5,511 nucleotides of DNA, from NCBI GenBank assembly GCA_021201175.1, contig JAJQFK010000012.1, positions 1-5,511 of the forward strand, in the 5' to 3' direction. The DNA comes from Candidatus Gastranaerophilales bacterium. Lineage in GTDB: Bacteria; Cyanobacteriota; Vampirovibrionia; Gastranaerophilales; Gastranaerophilaceae. The position numbers and the translations under genes were made by a program. The notes under the pieces were generated by a model. It ran no database searches. It was not told the origin of the DNA and worked only from the letters and a program-made list of their open reading frames with translations. Positions 1 through 5,061 of this stretch are shown here, piece after piece (position 1 is the first letter of the stretch; each line of letters opens with the position of its first letter).

Positions 1-25
1 CTTATCGGCAGAAAGGAGAAAAACT

Positions 26-250
26 TTAACTTTTTTCATCAAAATCTAACAAATCTTTAAGTTTTATATCCAGAGCTTTGGATATATCTATTAAAGTATC
101 CAATGATGGTTTTGAAAATGCTATTTCAACTTTCCCGAGGAAATTTAATCCCTTTCCTATTTTATCGGCAAGTTCCTGCTGTGTATAACCTAGTTCTTTG
201 CGTCTTTTTTTTATATTTTTCCCTATTTTTTTATATATTTCAGTATCCAT
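26..250 (-). CDS. Small XRE/Cro-type helix-turn-helix regulator
   Basis: This 74-residue protein is essentially one HTH_3 (XRE/Cro-CI) DNA-binding domain. Residues about 9-64 read as the five-helix fold: KKRRKELGYTQQELADKIG is helices 1-2, 'GLNFLGKVE' (about 34-42) is the recognition helix, and 'KPSLDTLIDISKALDI' is the typical end of the domain. The acidic tail (DLLDFDEKS) has no effector or membrane domain, so it is probably a simple dimeric repressor. It starts at an ATG (248-250) without a clear Shine-Dalgarno, so translation may be weak. It is divergent from the prepilin-like gene at 339, and the palindrome at 279-307 between them is a plausible binding site, suggesting autoregulation and control of that gene (inference). 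The domain call is firm; the target is not proven. A toxin-antitoxin antitoxin is possible, but no toxin partner is visible in the 25 bases downstream. Confidence 0.9.
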   Translation of the reverse strand: MDTEIYKKIGKNIKKRRKELGYTQQELADKIGKGLNFLGKVEIAFSKPSLDTLIDISKALDIKLKDLLDFDEKS

Positions 251-278
251 AAATTAAGAATAGAGTTAAATTTTATCT

Positions 279-307
279 TTTTATACGTATTGACAGTACG
301 TAAAAAA
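279..307. promoter_or_regulatory. Imperfect 29-bp palindrome, candidate XRE operator
   Basis: The two half-sites are TTTTATACGTA and TACGTAAAAAA around a 7-nt centre (290-296). Folding the site about position 293 pairs 12 of 14 positions; only 290/296 and 283/303 fail. The core TACGTA is repeated at 284-289 and 297-302. The centre contains the perfect -35 hexamer TTGACA (290-295) of the prepilin promoter, so a bound dimer would block RNA polymerase. It lies in the short gap between the divergent XRE gene and the prepilin gene. The symmetry is seen directly; its use as operator is inferred. Confidence 0.55.
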
Positions 308-318
308 CATTATAATAT
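290..318 (+). promoter_or_regulatory. Sigma-70-type promoter of the prepilin-like gene
   Basis: A perfect -35 box TTGACA (290-295) is followed either by TATAAT at 311-316 (15-bp spacer) or by TAATAT at 313-318 (17-bp spacer). The two possible -10 boxes overlap, so the start would be near 323-326, right before the AAAGGAG ribosome site at 326-332. The leader would therefore be very short. Confidence 0.6.
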
Positions 319-338
319 TTTTAACAAAGGAGATTATA

Positions 339-962
339 ATGAAAAAACAGGGTTTTACGCTTGCGGAAGTATTGATATCATTAGTAGTAATCGGGATAAT
401 TGCAGCAATTACTGTTCCTTTAGTTATGGAAAATTATAGAAGGCATGAAATAGGAGTAAAATCAGAAAAGGTATATTCAATGCTATCTCAGGCAGTAAAA
501 ATGGCTGAAATAGAACATGGAATTCCTTCTGCTCAATGGAATTATTCACTTAGTGCCGGAGAATTTTTTAAAACATATTTAAGTAAATACATTTCAGGTT
601 CTTTCACTGCTACCGAAAGAACTATGACCGGCAGGTTACAAGATGGAATTAAAATTGCATGCGGTGGTCGATATACAAATTATTACATTATAAATGTTTA
701 TGTATTTGGCAAGTGGAGTGCAGGGGCTTGTACAAACCTTAAATTTTCGTTGTTTTCAGAGAATTTTATAAAGGCACACTCAAAAGTAAAACCGCTTGAT
801 TCTTATTTTAGAGTGGACTTTCCGGATGCAAATGTTACGAGAGCATCTTTAAAAAATGCCTGTGTTGACCGTCAAGATTATTGCAGTGCTTTAATAATGA
901 TGGATGGATTTGAAATAAAGAAAGATTTTCCAAGACGGTTTGGAAAAAGACAAGCTCGCTAA
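339..962 (+). CDS. Type IV prepilin-like protein (N-methylation motif, pseudopilin)
   Basis: A 207-residue protein with a class III (type IV pilin) signal: short basic leader MKKQG, cleavage expected between G5 and F6, then FTLAE with the conserved Glu at mature position 5, and a hydrophobic stretch to about residue 29. Prepilin peptidase would process it and it would join a type IV pilus, type II-like secretion pseudopilus or competence filament. The globular part has Cys at 108, 131, 175 and 182, enough for two disulfides outside the membrane. No pilus assembly genes are nearby, so it is an orphan prepilin. AAAGGAG (326-332), 6 nt before the ATG, sets the start. The last residues (RRFGKRQAR) are strongly basic and follow an 'MMDGFEIKKDFP' block that I would expect near the end of such proteins. 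The stop overlaps the stop of the convergent gene. The filament type cannot be told from sequence. Confidence 0.85.
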   Translation: MKKQGFTLAEVLISLVVIGIIAAITVPLVMENYRRHEIGVKSEKVYSMLSQAVKMAEIEHGIPSAQWNYSLSAGEFFKTYLSKYISGSFTATERTMTGRLQDGIKIACGGRYTNYYIINVYVFGKWSAGACTNLKFSLFSENFIKAHSKVKPLDSYFRVDFPDANVTRASLKNACVDRQDYCSALIMMDGFEIKKDFPRRFGKRQAR

Positions 963-1639
963 ATATTCATTGGCTTCAATTTAGAATCTATAATAAAATT
1001 TGCACCGGTTGAATTTTTAATATCCTGAACAGAAAATAACGGATTAATTTCTTTCAAAACAAGCCCGTGTTCCGTAACGTCAAATACACAGCGTTCTGTA
1101 ACAATCATATCTACTTGTCTGTATGCAGTAAGAGGCAATGTACATTTTTTTACTATTTTGGGTTCATTTTTGGAGGTATGAGTCATTGCGGCAATGACTC
1201 TTTTTGAACCCACAATTAAATCCATAGAGCCGCCGATTCCCGGAACAAATTTCCCGGGGATTTGCCAGCTTGCAATACTTCCTTCTTCATCAACCTGCAA
1301 TGCGCCAAGAACAGTTGCATCTATATGACCTCCGCGCATAATAGTAAATGCCATTTGGGAATCATAAAAACTTGCGCCCTTGTTAATTTCAACATAAGTA
1401 CCGCCGGCATTAACTATTTTTGTATTAAAAACCGGTCCCGTCTGGTTTTTGCCCATGCCCAAAATCCCGTTTTCTGATTGAAAAATTATATTGACATCTT
1501 TATCAACATAATTAGCAGCCTCTGTAGGCAGACCTATTCCGAGGGTTACAATATCATTATTTTTAAACTCTTTTGCAATTCGTTTTGCAATAGTTTCTTT
1601 AATAATATCCTTATCCAGGACTTGAAGTACAGCAGCCAT
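959..1639 (-). CDS. atoA: Acetoacetate-type CoA-transferase, beta subunit (AtoA/CtfB/ScoB)
   Basis: This is the catalytic subunit of a family I CoA-transferase, which moves CoA between short-chain acyl-CoA and acetate, butyrate or acetoacetate through a glutamyl-CoA thioester. Its 226 residues match the usual 215-222 plus a short N-terminal lead. The family signature FQSENG occurs at 53-58, and E56 is the expected catalytic glutamate. Other family blocks are 'IGLPTEAANY' (35-44), 'NAGG' and 'RGGHID', 'VLGALQVDEEGSIASW', 'PGIGGSMDLIVGSKRVI' and the C-terminal 'LKPM'. It starts at the ATG immediately after the TAA of the alpha gene. The GGAG at 1648-1651, inside that gene and 8 nt from the ATG, is its ribosome site, so the two are translationally linked. 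It runs tail to tail into the prepilin gene. The exact acyl substrate cannot be fixed from sequence; ctfB and scoB are equivalent names. Confidence 0.93.
   Translation of the reverse strand: MAAVLQVLDKDIIKETIAKRIAKEFKNNDIVTLGIGLPTEAANYVDKDVNIIFQSENGILGMGKNQTGPVFNTKIVNAGGTYVEINKGASFYDSQMAFTIMRGGHIDATVLGALQVDEEGSIASWQIPGKFVPGIGGSMDLIVGSKRVIAAMTHTSKNEPKIVKKCTLPLTAYRQVDMIVTERCVFDVTEHGLVLKEINPLFSVQDIKNSTGANFIIDSKLKPMNI
1180..1205 (+). terminator. Intrinsic terminator inside the opposite-strand gene
   Basis: A perfect 9-bp stem GAGTCATTG / CAATGACTC with a CGG loop is followed directly by TTTTT (1201-1205). It is oriented to stop plus-strand transcription, i.e. the prepilin transcript, 218 nt past its stop codon. 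It lies within the coding sequence of the CoA-transferase beta gene, where it encodes V-I-A-A-M-T on the other strand. The prepilin gene has no intergenic space for a terminator of its own. Shape is textbook; function in vivo is inferred. Confidence 0.6.
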
Positions 1640-2290
1640 TTAATTTTCTCCGCGTTCTACAATGTAATCTATAAAAATACCGGGAATAACAACCTCATCG
1701 GGATTAAGGCAATCAACAATTTCATCTGCCTGAACAATGACAGTATCAGCGGCAGTAGCCATAGAAGTATTAAAATTTCTTGTAGTGCCTTCAAATTTAA
1801 CGTTTCCGTATTTATCAACCTTTGTACCGTAAATCAAGGCGAAATCGGCACCAAGGGGTTCTTCAAAAATATATTTTTTATTTTTTATTTCAACAATTTT
1901 TTTCCCTTCTTCCAGAACAGTTCCAATTCCTGTCGGAGTGAGAACACCTCCGAGTCCGGAGCCTTTTGCATGAATCTTTTCAACCAGAGTACCCATAGGA
2001 TAAAACTCGACTTCCAATTCTCCGGAGTGCATTTTTTCTCCGGTTATCGGATTTGTTCCTATATGAGTGGTGATAACTTTTTTCACAAGCGAGTTTTTTA
2101 TAAGTTTACCTTTATCCGCATTCTGAAAAGAAGTATCATTACAAATCATTGTAAGATTTTTTATTTTTTGTTCCGAAAGTGCATCAAGTATTTTATCGGG
2201 GGCGCCGCAACTCAAAAAACCTCCCACCATTATGGTTGAGTTGTCTTTTATTAACTTTGCGGCTTGTTCTGCCGAAATGATTTTTTTCAA
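1640..2290 (-). CDS. atoD: Acetoacetate-type CoA-transferase, alpha subunit (AtoD/CtfA/ScoA)
   Basis: This is the partner subunit, which supplies the CoA-binding half of the heteromeric enzyme. With the longer ATG numbering (2332) the family signature is D30-N31...IMVGGF...G43-x-P45. Further conserved blocks are 'NDTSF', 'HIGTNPITGEKM', 'ELEVEFYPMGTLVEKI', 'GSGLGGVLTPTGIGT' and 'NFNTSMATAADTVIV'. I chose the TTG at 2288-2290, giving 'MKKIISAEQAAKLIKD', for three reasons. AAGGG lies 8 nt upstream, while the ATG at 2332 has no ribosome site. The resulting 216 residues match CtfA/AtoD (about 218-220). The extra 14 codons partly lie in a 100-bp repeat that also occurs elsewhere without this gene. 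If the ATG is used, the gene spans 1640-2332 and encodes 230 residues. The stop abuts the beta start, forming a two-gene operon. Substrate is not resolved. Confidence 0.9.
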   Translation of the reverse strand: MKKIISAEQAAKLIKDNSTIMVGGFLSCGAPDKILDALSEQKIKNLTMICNDTSFQNADKGKLIKNSLVKKVITTHIGTNPITGEKMHSGELEVEFYPMGTLVEKIHAKGSGLGGVLTPTGIGTVLEEGKKIVEIKNKKYIFEEPLGADFALIYGTKVDKYGNVKFEGTTRNFNTSMATAADTVIVQADEIVDCLNPDEVVIPGIFIDYIVERGEN

Positions 2291-2309
2291 AACCTTATCC
2301 CTTATAAAC

Positions 2310-2409
2310 ACTACGTTTATTTCAAGTTTCATATTAGCACAGATTTAGTATTTACATAAAATAATTGTATTAAAACCGTATTATATTTAACATTTGTTAA
2401 CAGAATTAA
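2310..2409 (+). repeat. 100-bp direct repeat, copy 1
   Basis: Bases 2310-2409 are identical at every position to 4763-4862, starting ACTACGTTTATTTC and ending AACAGAATTAA. The copies are 2453 bp apart and flank the MATE-kinase gene. The repeat is AT-rich and has no terminal inverted repeats or transposase. Copy 1 covers the upstream region and the 5' part of the longest alpha-subunit ORF, including the ATG at 2332. Beyond 2409 the copies diverge quickly, with only scattered similarity. Confidence 0.95.
2380..2385 (-). promoter_or_regulatory. Possible -10 box for the CoA-transferase operon
   Basis: On the minus strand this reads TATAAT, about 48 nt upstream of the ATG at 2332 and 90 nt upstream of the preferred TTG start. 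No good -35 hexamer sits at 16-18 bp spacing (the best is TTAATT). The box lies inside the 100-bp direct repeat, so an identical one occurs at 4833-4838 pointing toward the 3' end of the MATE-kinase gene. The call is weak because AT-rich DNA gives such hexamers by chance. Confidence 0.3.
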
Positions 2410-2669
2410 TCACGAATAAATATAAAATAACTGCAACACATTGATAACTGAATTTGGTGCAATTTTTGCAATCTACAGCTACTGCTAATCAAGCAATGAC
2501 GCCAATTGTTTGGGGTGTCCGTCGTGCAAAAATGCACGCTTGCGCCCTGTACAAAAAATAGTTATTTTGCAGCCGTTAATTTTAAACTTGAAAATTAAAA
2601 AATATAATAGTAGTATAACTTTGAGAATGATTTGGAAGAAAAATTTAGTAATTAAATAAGGGGAATTAA
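2410..2669. other. Non-coding region upstream of the MATE-kinase gene
   Basis: No convincing gene is present. The stretch is AT-rich apart from a more GC-rich island at about 2500-2552. It contains a 6-bp perfect hairpin CGTGCA-AAAA-TGCACG (2523-2538), a 9-bp inverted pair AAAATAACT/AGTTATTTT (2424-2432 and 2560-2568), and the word GGTGCAATTTTTGCA (2456-2470). That word recurs in inverted orientation inside the hairpin at 4730-4766. A promoter near 2588-2616 follows. A 35-codon open frame ends at 2561 but has no ribosome site. I matched no known riboswitch. Confidence 0.6.
2588..2616 (+). promoter_or_regulatory. Likely promoter of the MATE-kinase gene
   Basis: TTGAAA (2588-2593) and TAGTAT (2611-2616) are separated by 17 bp. 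A perfect TATAAT at 2603-2608 is an alternative -10 box with a poor -35 (TTTTAA, 2580-2585). Transcription would begin near 2615-2624, giving a leader of about 50 nt before the ATG at 2670. Confidence 0.4.
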
Positions 2670-4709
2670 ATGTCAGAAATAAATAATTATCTGGAAAAAG
2701 AGCCGTTGCCTAATTTAATGCGTAAATATGCGGTTCCGTGTGTAATATCGATGCTTGTTGCAGCGTTATACAATATTGTCGACCAAATTTTTATTGCGAA
2801 TGCGTCATATCTCGGCTCTTACGGAAATGCTGCAAATACAATTGTTTTTCCTATGACAATTATTGCAATTGCAATCGCAGTAATGATTGGTGACGGAAGC
2901 TGCACTTTTGTAAGTATCAGTCTTGGTGCAAAAGAGAACAAAAATGCTAAAGCCGGAGTCGGTAATGCTATTTTAGCTGTTATTACCGCAAGTATTGTTC
3001 TTACTGCAATTTATTTAATTTTTCAAGATTCAATACTAAGTGCTTTCGGAGCAAGAGTTAATCAAGAAACATTTCAATTTTCAAAAGAATATTTCTTTTG
3101 GATTAGTTTAGGGATTCCCTTTTACATGTTTGCTCAGGCAATGAATCCCGTAATCAGGTCAGACGGTAACCCAAAATTTGCAATGAATACCTTAATTGCA
3201 GGTGCAATAATAAATATAATATTAGACCCTTTATTTATTTTTGCTTTTCACTGGGGTATGACCGGCGCAGCTATTGCTACAATTATAGGACAAATTGTTT
3301 CTGCTTCTATGGCAGGTACGTATTTATTTAAAATGAAAGCAACTCCTTTGGATAAGAGTTGTTTTGTTTTTAACCGGTCAATTGTAAAAAAACTACTCAC
3401 ATTTGGAATGGCAAGCTTTTTTTCACAGTTCGCGATAGTTATTTCAATGGCTGCGACAATAAATATGGCTGTAAAATTCGGCTCAATGGATAAAATATTC
3501 GGTTTGACTGAATATTCTCAAATCCCAACAGCTATTGCAGGTATAGTATCAAAATTTTTCCAAATTATTATATCTGTTTCTACGGGATTGGCTGCAGGCT
3601 GTATTCCTATTGCAGGTTATAATCTTGGAGCAAAACGCTATGACCGTGTTATAGATTTAATGAAACTTTTAATGAGTACAGAAGCCGCAATTGGATTAAT
3701 TGCTTCAGTTATATTTTTATTATTTCCACATCAGCTTATGCTTTTGTTTGGCTCGGCACATGAAAGTTCGTACTATACAAACTTTGCGGTTTGGTTCATT
3801 CGCGCACAGCTTTGTCTATTGCCTATAGCGTGTTTAAATAAGGCAAGTTTTATATTTTTGCAATCTCTGGGAAAAGCAAAAGATTCTTCTGTGCTTTCTA
3901 TATTGCGTGAGTTTGTATTTGGAGTCGGATTTACAATTTTATTACCTGTTATTTGGGGGCTTTATGCATTACCGTTTTTTATGCCGGCAGCGGATTTAGT
4001 TTCTTTTGTTTTTGTTGCATTTGTATTAATCAAGGTAAAAAAGAATATGTCAACATTAGCAAACGAAACTGTATCACCGGTATTAAATAAATGTTATAAC
4101 TCCGATGATATTCCAAAAACAAAAATGATTATTACTATAAGCCGCTCTTACGGTTCCGGCGGCAGAACTATAGCTAAAACACTTTCAGAAAAACTTTGTA
4201 TCCCCTATTATGATTCAGTTTTATTAGAAGAAACAGCGAAAAAAACAGGATTAAGCCAAAAATTTATTTTGGAAATTGATGAAAAACCTATACCGACTAA
4301 TCAATTATATCGATATTTAAGTTTTCATTCCGACAAATACAGTTCTCTTGAAACAATGGCAAATCAGGCGCAAAGAGAAGTAATTGAAACAGTTGCCAAT
4401 AAAGGCGCATGTGTAATTTTAGGAAGAAGGGCGGATTTAATTTTAGCCGGATATCCTAATTTATTAAGGATATTTATAACTGCACCAAAACCAAACCGAA
4501 TTATGCATGTTCAAAAACGTGATAATTTATCTGAAAGTGAAAGCGAAAAAGCATTAATTCATGCAGACAGAGAACGCGCAATATATTACAATCAATATTC
4601 GGACAAATGCTGGGGAAATGCAGAAAATTATGATTTATGTATAAATACAGACAAGCTTGGGATTGAAGGTACTGTTAATGCTATAATTGATGTTGTAAAC
4701 AAAATTTAG
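2670..4709 (+). CDS. MATE (MepA-like) exporter fused to cytidylate-kinase-like domain
   Basis: A 679-residue two-domain protein. Residues 1 to about 457 are a complete MATE transporter with about 12 membrane segments (first near 20-42, last near 435-457). MepA-like marks include 'LYNIVDQIFIA' with D39, 'GDGSCTFVSISLGAKE', 'RSDGNPKFAMN' and 'GLAAGCIPIAGYNLGAKRYDRV'. Such proteins export drugs or metabolites using H+ or Na+ gradients. A polar linker (about 458-485) leads to 486-679, a full-length cytidylate-kinase-like domain (Cytidylate_kin2 type). It shows 'ISRSYGSGGRTIAKTL' as phosphate-binding loop, 'ILGRRADLIL' (583-592), and 'DRERAIYY' (633-640) followed by W648 and 'NYDLCIN'. These look intact, so catalysis is plausible, but the substrate is unknown. 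The kinase would face the cytoplasm if both MATE ends do. AAGGGG (2658-2663), 6 nt before the ATG, sets the start. It is a single-gene unit flanked by 100-bp direct repeats. The domains are firm; any functional coupling is inferred. Confidence 0.92.
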   Translation: MSEINNYLEKEPLPNLMRKYAVPCVISMLVAALYNIVDQIFIANASYLGSYGNAANTIVFPMTIIAIAIAVMIGDGSCTFVSISLGAKENKNAKAGVGNAILAVITASIVLTAIYLIFQDSILSAFGARVNQETFQFSKEYFFWISLGIPFYMFAQAMNPVIRSDGNPKFAMNTLIAGAIINIILDPLFIFAFHWGMTGAAIATIIGQIVSASMAGTYLFKMKATPLDKSCFVFNRSIVKKLLTFGMASFFSQFAIVISMAATINMAVKFGSMDKIFGLTEYSQIPTAIAGIVSKFFQIIISVSTGLAAGCIPIAGYNLGAKRYDRVIDLMKLLMSTEAAIGLIASVIFLLFPHQLMLLFGSAHESSYYTNFAVWFIRAQLCLLPIACLNKASFIFLQSLGKAKDSSVLSILREFVFGVGFTILLPVIWGLYALPFFMPAADLVSFVFVAFVLIKVKKNMSTLANETVSPVLNKCYNSDDIPKTKMIITISRSYGSGGRTIAKTLSEKLCIPYYDSVLLEETAKKTGLSQKFILEIDEKPIPTNQLYRYLSFHSDKYSSLETMANQAQREVIETVANKGACVILGRRADLILAGYPNLLRIFITAPKPNRIMHVQKRDNLSESESEKALIHADRERAIYYNQYSDKCWGNAENYDLCINTDKLGIEGTVNAIIDVVNKI

Positions 4710-4729
4710 AAATTTTTTTCATTGTTATT

Positions 4730-4766
4730 TAGTTGCAAGGGTGCAAAAATTGCACCCTTGCAACTA
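4730..4766 (+). terminator. Perfect 17-bp-stem hairpin after the MATE-kinase gene, likely terminator
   Basis: The arms 4730-4746 (TAGTTGCAAGGGTGCAA) and 4750-4766 are perfect reverse complements around an AAA loop, beginning 21 nt after the stop codon. Only a broken T-rich stretch (CGTTTATTT) follows, and a T-run (4713-4719) precedes it, so it is not a classical intrinsic terminator. It may end or protect the transcript from either side. Its right arm overlaps the first 4 bases of the second 100-bp repeat, so it may instead mark a rearrangement junction. Confidence 0.5.
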
Positions 4767-4862
4767 CGTTTATTTCAAGTTTCATATTAGCACAGATTTA
4801 GTATTTACATAAAATAATTGTATTAAAACCGTATTATATTTAACATTTGTTAACAGAATTAA
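4763..4862 (+). repeat. 100-bp direct repeat, copy 2
   Basis: Identical to 2310-2409. This copy is not next to a CoA-transferase gene. On the minus strand its ATG (4785) opens a frame that begins with the same eight residues (MKLEINVV) and then runs into a stop at 4729-4731, inside the hairpin. It therefore looks like a duplicated upstream region. The perfect identity in non-coding DNA points to recent duplication or ongoing gene conversion. Confidence 0.95.
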
Positions 4863-4874
4863 CACAGAATTAAC
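4853..4874 (+). repeat. Tandem 11-bp duplication at the end of repeat copy 2
   Basis: ACAGAATTAAC occurs twice in a row (4853-4863 and 4864-4874). Copy 1 has the unit only once, so this is a small local slippage at the point where the two copies stop matching. Confidence 0.8.
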
Positions 4875-4960
4875 ACGGCGAAAATCTGATTAGAAGTAAT
4901 TTGGGTGCAAAATATCGCATGCCCGCGGCTCTGTATTGTTTTGGAATACAATAAAATGAA
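4863..4960. other. Non-coding stretch between repeat copy 2 and the MITE-like element
   Basis: No gene is visible. It contains TTGGGTGCAAAATATCGC (4911-4928), loosely resembling words upstream of the MATE gene, and a weak inverted pair TGTATT/AATACA near 4932-4950. Together with the repeat and the element it fills the 445 bp between the MATE-kinase stop and the glycosyltransferase start. Confidence 0.5.
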
Positions 4961-4999
4961 GGAGTTATATAGCAAATTCCGCCAATCATATCCGGAACT

Positions 5000-5026
5000 G
5001 TCACACTGAACTTGTTTCAGTGTCTA
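5000..5026 (+). repeat. 27-nt palindromic unit, left copy
   Basis: GTC, an 8-bp perfect stem ACACTGAA/TTCAGTGT (5003-5010 and 5016-5023) with loop CTTGT, then CTA. It is an inverted relative of 5035-5061. The two agree at 21 of 27 positions, and every difference preserves pairing within its own stem. Confidence 0.8.
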
Positions 5027-5034
5027 TTAATTAG

Positions 5035-5061
5035 TAGATTCCGAAACAAGTTCGGAATGAC
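5035..5061 (-). repeat. 27-nt palindromic unit, right copy (inverted)
   Basis: An 8-bp perfect stem ATTCCGAA/TTCGGAAT (5038-5045 and 5051-5058) with loop ACAAG, the exact complement of the left loop CTTGT. On the minus strand it starts GTCATTCCGAACTTG, a type of palindromic interspersed repeat that I recall from several bacterial genomes; I cannot search for its copies here. Confidence 0.8.

Noticed and set aside
2..173. Word TTATCGGCA near position 2 and again within the XRE gene around 163-171
   Set aside because: Nine bases only, one copy in coding sequence; not supported as a repeat or site.
926..947. Inverted pair TTTTCCAA/TTGGAAAA as terminator
   Set aside because: A weak stem without a T-run in either orientation and within coding sequence; the hairpin at 1180-1205 is far better.
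1262..1477. 71-codon open frame on the plus strand
   Set aside because: It lies antisense within the CoA-transferase beta gene, has no ribosome site and no recognisable protein features; a shadow frame.
1478..2239. 253-codon open frame on the plus strand
   Set aside because: It covers the opposite strand of both CoA-transferase genes. Its translation is low-complexity (rich in F, N, I, S) and it exists because the real genes are AT-rich; a shadow frame.
2410..2669. Possible riboswitch before the MATE gene (for example guanidine-sensing)
   Set aside because: I could not find the conserved core bases of known exporter-linked riboswitches, and no terminator-like stem precedes the ribosome site.
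4729..4785. Short minus-strand frame in repeat copy 2 starting MKLEINVV
   Set aside because: Eighteen codons, no ribosome site, ending in the hairpin. It exists only because the repeat copies the region around the ATG at 2332.
4932..4950. Inverted pair TGTATT/AATACA
   Set aside because: Six base pairs of AT-rich DNA with no T-run; expected by chance.
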